Positions 59,427-64,000 of a stretch of DNA of 64,000 bases are shown piece by piece. The notes beneath the pieces were generated by a model. The model was not told the DNA's origin and did not search any database. It was given only the letters and a program-made list of their open reading frames with translations. Position 1 is the stretch's first letter; the number at the start of each line of letters is the position of its first letter. The translations under genes and the position numbers were made by a program. Source of the DNA: Aquisphaera giovannonii (GTDB lineage Bacteria; Planctomycetota; Planctomycetia; Isosphaerales; Isosphaeraceae); NCBI RefSeq assembly GCF_008087625.1, contig NZ_CP042997.1:6572001-6636000 (forward strand), given 5' to 3'.

Positions 59427-62309
59427 ATGCGTCCCGGACCTCTCTTTCGCGTTCCAGGCGCCTGCCTAGCCGCCCTCCTGGTGCCCGCCCTGGGGCTCAT
59501 GGCCCCGGCCAAGCCGGCCTGCGCGGCCGACGAGCCCGCCCGGCCCGCCCAGAAGGACAGCTCCCCGCGCGCCCGGCCCAGGGACGTCACGCTCAGCCTG
59601 GCGGTCGAGCCCGCGGAGGCGAAGCCCGGGCAGACCGTCACCCTCAAGGTGACGGCGAAGCTTAATCCCGGCTGGCACATCTACACGTACGCGAAGAAGC
59701 AGGAGGGGGACGGGCCGCGGAACACGCTCTTCGACCTCTTCGGCCCGGCCGGGCTGGAGATCGCGGGGCCCTGGAAGGCTTCCAAGGAGGCGGAATCCCA
59801 CGCCGAGCCCGCCTTCGAGAACAAGGTGTTCTCCTACTACGAGGATGAGGTCACCTGGAGCCTGCCCCTGAAGGTCCCCGCCGACGCGGCCGCGGGGAAG
59901 AAGCAGATCCGCCTCCAGGCCAGCTACCAGATCTGCAACGCCGAGAGCTGCAGCTTCCCCGGGCGCTGGACCCTGCCCGCGGCCACGCTCACCGTGCTCC
60001 CGAGAGGATCGACGCCGGCCGGCGAGGTGCGCCGGGATCTCCGGAGCCCGCTGGATGCGGCCCTGTACGCGAGCCTGACCGGCCTGGTCCAGGGCGACGC
60101 CGGCAAATCGCCCGCCCCCGCCCCGAAGAAGAAGGACGTCGGCGTCCGCCTCCGCCCCAAGGGCATGACCGTCAAGGCCGCCGTCGAGCCGGCCGAGGCG
60201 AGGCCGGGTGCCACGGTCACGTACAAGGCGACGGTCGAGCTGGAAGAAGGCCTGCACATCTACGCGATGGCGAAGGGGGAGGCGGCAGAGGACGGGCCGG
60301 TCCCGACCACCTTCGACTTCTTCGATCCCGGGGGCCTGAAGATCGAGGGGACGTGGAAGCCCGAGCGGGACCCCGAGGTGCGTCCGGATCCGACCCAGGA
60401 CAATAAGATTGTCGAGTCCTTCGAGCACTCGGTGACGTGGAGCATCCCCCTCGTCGTGCCGGCCGACGCCGCCCCGGGGAAGAGGATCCTGCGATGCCAG
60501 ATCGGGTATCAGGTCTGCAATGACAAGTTCTGCTTCCCGATCGGTCAATGGACCCTGCCCGATGTGGTCCTGAACGTCTCCGGCGAGGGGGGCAACGCCG
60601 CCGCAGTCGCGGCCGCGACGCCGCCCGCGCCGGCCCAGGTGGCACCGTCCCCGCCGGCGACGGGCGAGCCCGCCCCTTCTTCCACGCCGGCCTCGCCCGC
60701 CAGCTCGACGGCCCCGACCGCGGTACCGGCCCAGCCGGCGAGCCCGGAGGCGTCGGTCCGTTCTTCTGGCGAGGGTGAGAAGGGCGAGGCGACGCTGAGC
60801 GAGATCGCCCGGAAGAAGAACGAGGGCCTCATCCCGTTCCTGCTGGCCTCGGCGCTCGGCGGGCTCTTCGCCCTGGTGATGCCCTGCGTTTGGCCGATGG
60901 TGCCCGTGACGGTCAACTTCTTCGTGAAGCAGGGGCAGTCTAAGACCTCGGGCGGGAAGGCGACCGAGCTGGCCATCACGTATTGCCTGGCGATCATCGG
61001 CATCTTCACGGCGGTCGGCGTGCTCTGCTCCTTCCTCTTCTCGTCCTCCTTCCTCCAGACGCTGGCGAACAATCCCTGGCTCAACCTGACGGTGGCCGCG
61101 GTCTTCCTCGGCTTCGGCCTGAGCCTGCTGGGCCTGTTCGAGATCCGGCTGCCGAGCTTCCTCCTCAATGCGTCGGCACGCGGGGAGAGCCGCGGCGGAT
61201 TGGTCGGCGTGATCTTCATGGCGCTGACGCTCACGATCACGTCGTTCACCTGCACCTTCCCGGTGGTGGGCGGCCTGCTCGTCATGGCGGCCGGCGGCGA
61301 CTTCCTCTATCCCATCCTCGGCCTCGCAACGTTCGCGACCGTGCTCGCCCTGCCGTTCTTCGTGCTGGCCCTCAGCCCGGGCTTGCTCGCCAGAATGCCC
61401 CGCAGCGGCGACTGGATGAACACGGTGAAAGTCGTCGGCGGCCTGATCGAGATCGGCGCGGCGCTCAAGTTCCTGAACACCGCGGAGATCGCCTGGGTCA
61501 CGCCGGAGAATGCCTTCTTCGACGCGCAGGTCGTCCTCTCGGCCTGGATCGTCCTGTCCGCGGTCTGCGGGCTGTACCTGCTGGGCGTCTTCCAGACGGA
61601 CCACGATTACGAGGAGGTGAAGATCGGGGCCTTGCGCATGGTCATCGCCTCGGTGTTCCTGGGCATGGCCCTCTACATGGCCCCGGCGCTCTTCGGCCGG
61701 CCGCCCCAGGGCTTCATCTGGGACCGTCTCATCGTCGGCATCCTGCCGCCCGACTCGTCCGAGTTCGAGCCCAGGCCGGCCCAGCTCATCGCGGGAGGCG
61801 GAACCGCACCGGCCGGCGAGGTGAAGGCGTCCTCCCCCGACCCCGCCCAGGCCGAACGCGAGCAGAAGAGCTTCCACGGCGTGGCGTGGGGAATGAGCCT
61901 GGAGCAGGCGAAGGAGCAGGCGGCCCAGCAGAAGAAGCCGATCCTCATCGACTTCACGGGCGTGAACTGCGCCAACTGCCGGCTCATGGAGAAGAGCGTC
62001 CTCCCCCGCGCCGACGTCGTGACACGCCTCAGGGAGTTCGTGACGGTCCAGCTCTACACCGACCGCGTGCCCATCAACTCGATCACCGCGGCACAGCGGC
62101 AGGAGCTCGCGGAGAGGAATCAGGAGCGACAGCTCGACCTGACGCAGGAGGCGACGAACCCGTTCTACGTCGTGATGACGCCCGAAGGGAAGGTCGTCGC
62201 GACGATGGGCGGCTACAACGAGCCCAAGGCCTTCGTCGACTTCCTGACGAACGCCCTGGAGAAGTCGCGAGACGCGGCGAAGGTCGCCCAGGCGTCTCCG
62301 GGCCGCTGA
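59427..62309 (+). CDS. DsbD-like protein-disulfide reductase with two N-terminal domains
   Basis: A 960-residue transmembrane electron-transfer protein. After a signal peptide come two tandem DsbD alpha-like domains (~residues 45-195 and ~245-385), with cysteine pairs in YQICNAESCSFP and YQVCNDKFCFP. A Pro/Ala/Ser-rich linker leads to a DsbD-type core of about eight helices with C487 (MPCVWPMVPV) and C609 (TSFTCTFPVVGG). A C-terminal thioredoxin domain has CANC at 848-851 (FTGVNCANCRLMEK). Such proteins pass electrons from cytoplasmic thioredoxin to periplasmic thiols. The ATG at 59427 (GAGGAG 8 bases upstream) is preferred to the GTG at 59403. E. coli DsbD has one N-terminal domain, so the duplication is unusual. 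Confidence 0.9.
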   Translation: MRPGPLFRVPGACLAALLVPALGLMAPAKPACAADEPARPAQKDSSPRARPRDVTLSLAVEPAEAKPGQTVTLKVTAKLNPGWHIYTYAKKQEGDGPRNTLFDLFGPAGLEIAGPWKASKEAESHAEPAFENKVFSYYEDEVTWSLPLKVPADAAAGKKQIRLQASYQICNAESCSFPGRWTLPAATLTVLPRGSTPAGEVRRDLRSPLDAALYASLTGLVQGDAGKSPAPAPKKKDVGVRLRPKGMTVKAAVEPAEARPGATVTYKATVELEEGLHIYAMAKGEAAEDGPVPTTFDFFDPGGLKIEGTWKPERDPEVRPDPTQDNKIVESFEHSVTWSIPLVVPADAAPGKRILRCQIGYQVCNDKFCFPIGQWTLPDVVLNVSGEGGNAAAVAAATPPAPAQVAPSPPATGEPAPSSTPASPASSTAPTAVPAQPASPEASVRSSGEGEKGEATLSEIARKKNEGLIPFLLASALGGLFALVMPCVWPMVPVTVNFFVKQGQSKTSGGKATELAITYCLAIIGIFTAVGVLCSFLFSSSFLQTLANNPWLNLTVAAVFLGFGLSLLGLFEIRLPSFLLNASARGESRGGLVGVIFMALTLTITSFTCTFPVVGGLLVMAAGGDFLYPILGLATFATVLALPFFVLALSPGLLARMPRSGDWMNTVKVVGGLIEIGAALKFLNTAEIAWVTPENAFFDAQVVLSAWIVLSAVCGLYLLGVFQTDHDYEEVKIGALRMVIASVFLGMALYMAPALFGRPPQGFIWDRLIVGILPPDSSEFEPRPAQLIAGGGTAPAGEVKASSPDPAQAEREQKSFHGVAWGMSLEQAKEQAAQQKKPILIDFTGVNCANCRLMEKSVLPRADVVTRLREFVTVQLYTDRVPINSITAAQRQELAERNQERQLDLTQEATNPFYVVMTPEGKVVATMGGYNEPKAFVDFLTNALEKSRDAAKVAQASPGR

Positions 62310-62324
62310 CGACGGCTCAGCGGC
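62302..62324. terminator. hairpin between convergent genes, holding both stop codons
   Basis: Perfect 8-bp inverted repeat GCCGCTGA (62302-62309) / TCAGCGGC (62317-62324) with a 7-base loop. The left arm includes the TGA of the DsbD-like gene and the right arm the TGA of the dehydrogenase gene. No T-run follows on either side, so termination is plausible but unproven. Confidence 0.4.
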
Positions 62325-63348
62325 GGGCCTCGTAGAGCGGCGGCAGCCCCAGCGAGCGCCGGACGTGCTCGACCTCGAAGGGGTCGTTCACCGGCGACTC
62401 GGGGGGCGTGCCGCGGAGCACGGCCGCGACGTCGCGGGCTACCATCGCGGCCATGTTCGTCAGCCCTTCCTCGGTCTGCGCGGCGCTGTGGGGGGTGAGC
62501 AGCACGTCCGGGCGGCCGATGAGCGGATGCCCCTGGGGCGGCGGCTCCACCGCAAAGACGTCGGCGCCGTAGCCCCAGAGCCTGCCGGCATCGAGGGCCT
62601 CGGCGACCGCCGCCTCGTCCACGACCGGGCCGCGGCTCGTGTTCACGAGGATCGCATCCGGGCGCATGAGGGCAAGGGCGTCGCGGGCGATCATTCCGCG
62701 CGTGCTCGGGTCCAGCGGCACGTGCATCGTGACGTACTCGGAGGCCTCGAGGACCTCCCGGAAGCTCGCCCGCCGCGCGCCGGTGCGGACCTCGACGTCA
62801 TGCGGCGCGGGGACGATGTCGTTGTAGAGCACGCTCATGCCGAAGCCGAGCCGGGCCGTCTCGGCGACCCGACGGCCGATCCGGCCGAAGCCGATGATGC
62901 CCAGCGTCCGCCCCGCGACCTCACGGCCCACCAGGCTCGTTCTCGCGTCATAATTGCCCTTCGCGAGCTCAGAGGTCATCCTCGGGAAATGCTTCGAGAG
63001 GCCGATGAACATCGCGAAGACGTGCTCGGCCACGCTCTGCGTGTTCGCCCCGGGGGTGTAGACGACCTGGACGCCCCGCGACGTGGCCGCGGCGACGTCG
63101 ATCTGGTCGTAGCCCACGCCGTGCCGCCCGACGACCTTCAGGCCCTTGCCCGCCGCGTCGAGCACGGCCGCGTCGATCTTCCCGCCGGTCCGGATGATCA
63201 CGGCCTGGGCGCCCCGGACCTCCCTGCCGATCGTGCCCGGGTCGTTGCCGGTCGCCATGCGGACGTCGCCCGCCTCGCGGAGGAGGCGCAGGCCGGCCTC
63301 CTTCATCGGGTGGATCAGCAGGATCAAGGGGCCGCTCGGGCTGCTCAT
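62317..63348 (-). CDS. D-2-hydroxyacid dehydrogenase (phosphoglycerate dehydrogenase-like)
   Basis: A 343-residue NAD-dependent D-2-hydroxyacid dehydrogenase. The Rossmann motif GFGRIGRRVAE (~residue 155) is followed by NTSRGPVVDEAAV (catalytic Arg region), DVFAVEPP (Glu) and LTPHSAAQTEE (catalytic His). RHGVGYDQIDV and ANTQSVAEHVFA are typical of the SerA/hydroxyacid group. It lacks the C-terminal ACT or ASB domain of long SerA, so it may act on glycerate, glyoxylate or a related acid instead of 3-phosphoglycerate. Start ATG 63348. It converges on the DsbD-like gene with 7 bases between stops. Confidence 0.9.
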   Translation of the reverse strand: MSSPSGPLILLIHPMKEAGLRLLREAGDVRMATGNDPGTIGREVRGAQAVIIRTGGKIDAAVLDAAGKGLKVVGRHGVGYDQIDVAAATSRGVQVVYTPGANTQSVAEHVFAMFIGLSKHFPRMTSELAKGNYDARTSLVGREVAGRTLGIIGFGRIGRRVAETARLGFGMSVLYNDIVPAPHDVEVRTGARRASFREVLEASEYVTMHVPLDPSTRGMIARDALALMRPDAILVNTSRGPVVDEAAVAEALDAGRLWGYGADVFAVEPPPQGHPLIGRPDVLLTPHSAAQTEEGLTNMAAMVARDVAAVLRGTPPESPVNDPFEVEHVRRSLGLPPLYEARR

Positions 63349-63491
63349 GCGAGGGTCATCCGGCCGGAGGAGGACTCGAGGAGGATGGCGGCGAATGCGT
63401 ACGGCACTATTATAGGGACTGACCCGAAAGTTTCCGCCGCGGTTCGGCCTGCCGGCCGGGTCGTCGCGCCCCGGAGGCCGCTGCCCCCCGC

Positions 63492-64000
63492 ATGATCGCC
63501 CCGACACCACCGCGGCTCCGCGCGGACTGGACGCTCCTCGTCCCCCTCTTCATCGGGCTCGTGCTGCGTGCGGCGGCCATGTCCGTGGGCTCCGGGGCGT
63601 TCGAGGATCCGGACAACTACCTGCCGCTGGCCCGTTCCGTCGCCCGCGGCGAGGGCCTCGCCTGGAAGGGCCGGCCGACGGCCTACCGGCCCCCCCTCTA
63701 CCCCCTGATGCTCGCCCCGATCGTCCGCCTGGCCGATCCTCGCCCGAACCCGGCCATCGCGGTGCTCCACCTCATCTTCGGCGCGGCGACGACCTGGCAG
63801 GCGACCATGGCGGCGAGGCGATGGGGCCTGGGAGATCGCCGCGCCCTCGCCGCCGGCCTGATCGTGGCGTGCGACCCCGTCCTCGTCTGGCAATCTCGAT
63901 TCATCATGACCGAGACCCTCGGCGCCCTGCTCGTCGCCGCCGCCGTGGCCGAGCTCGCCCGCCCGGGGTTCCGTGGGTTGCTCGGGGGCGGGCTGGCGCT
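63492..64000 (+). CDS. GT39-type (ArnT/PMT-like) membrane glycosyltransferase, N-terminal part
   Basis: An open frame from ATG 63492 runs past the window end, giving the first ~169 residues. An N-terminal helix (TLLVPLFIGLVLRAAA) is followed by FEDPDNYLPLARSVARGEG and RPTAYRPPLYPLMLAP, the first periplasmic loop of GT-C transferases in the ArnT/PMT family, where the acidic residue after the first helix is catalytic. Several more helices follow (IAVLHLIFGAATTWQ, ALAAGLIVACDPVLVW). Such enzymes move sugars from polyprenyl-phosphate carriers to lipids or proteins. Incomplete at the 3' end; no stop seen. Confidence 0.82.
   Translation, partial: MIAPTPPRLRADWTLLVPLFIGLVLRAAAMSVGSGAFEDPDNYLPLARSVARGEGLAWKGRPTAYRPPLYPLMLAPIVRLADPRPNPAIAVLHLIFGAATTWQATMAARRWGLGDRRALAAGLIVACDPVLVWQSRFIMTETLGALLVAAAVAELARPGFRGLLGGGLA

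Overview
The window looks like chromosomal DNA from a planctomycete of the Isosphaeraceae (Aquisphaera/Paludisphaera/Singulisphaera-like). This is inferred from very high GC, genes for DUF4340, DUF4175 and DUF4159 proteins, an ECF sigma factor coupled to a WD40/TPR serine/threonine kinase, and a secreted protein whose N-terminus carries an LEGRxxLS-type motif. No rRNA, phage, plasmid or CRISPR locus is visible. Two tRNA genes (Arg-ACG, Ser-CGA) are present.

Layout. 1-2.2 kb: the end of an unknown protein and a Rieske oxygenase. 2.3-4.4 kb (minus): ilvN, ilvC and a ferredoxin, with an intrinsic terminator just upstream of ilvC. 4.6-10.0 kb (minus): a GldA-type ATPase, a fused GldF-GldG protein and a DUF4340 protein. 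10.4-12.5 kb: tRNA-Arg followed by a mobile-DNA patch, with a complete IS66-family element (8-bp target duplication) and a Tn3-family transposase remnant. 12.6-14.0 kb: a HEAT-repeat membrane protein. 14.1-20.2 kb (minus): a translationally coupled operon for a CPC thioredoxin-like protein, a 1413-residue hybrid sensor kinase and a diguanylate cyclase response regulator; a fragment of the cyclase 3' end is duplicated downstream.

20.7-31.0 kb is a surface-glycan locus: a Wzm/Wzt-type ABC exporter, five glycosyltransferases, a methyltransferase and a polysaccharide deacetylase. 31.0-43.3 kb (minus) is a seven-gene operon: DUF4159, MoxR, DUF58, BatA/VWA, DUF4175, VWA/glutamine-amidotransferase-like and a caspase-like protein. 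Most of its stop and start codons overlap as ATGA. 43.3-46.0 kb: a TPR protein with an HEFCH metallopeptidase core, whose Shine-Dalgarno sequence lies in a predicted hairpin. 46.4-51.4 kb (minus): ECF sigma factor coupled to a kinase-WD40-TPR protein.

51.7-56.3 kb (plus): aquaporin, tadA, tRNA-Ser, a sugar-phosphate transferase, folD and a sugar-phosphate isomerase/epimerase-like protein. 56.3-58.1 kb: a complete ISKra4-like element with 19-bp perfect inverted repeats and a 9-bp target duplication, its transposase split by a frameshift at a T5C6 run. 58.2-64 kb: a beta-helix surface protein, a DsbD-like protein with two N-terminal domains, a D-2-hydroxyacid dehydrogenase and the start of a GT39-type membrane glycosyltransferase that runs off the window.

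The best candidates for less-described biology are the operon that joins a CPC thioredoxin-like protein to a histidine-rich membrane sensor and a c-di-GMP output, the caspase-like protein ending the MoxR operon, and two RNA-level control candidates (upstream of ilvC and of the TPR-peptidase gene). Function calls rest on motifs and neighbourhood only; no database search was possible.
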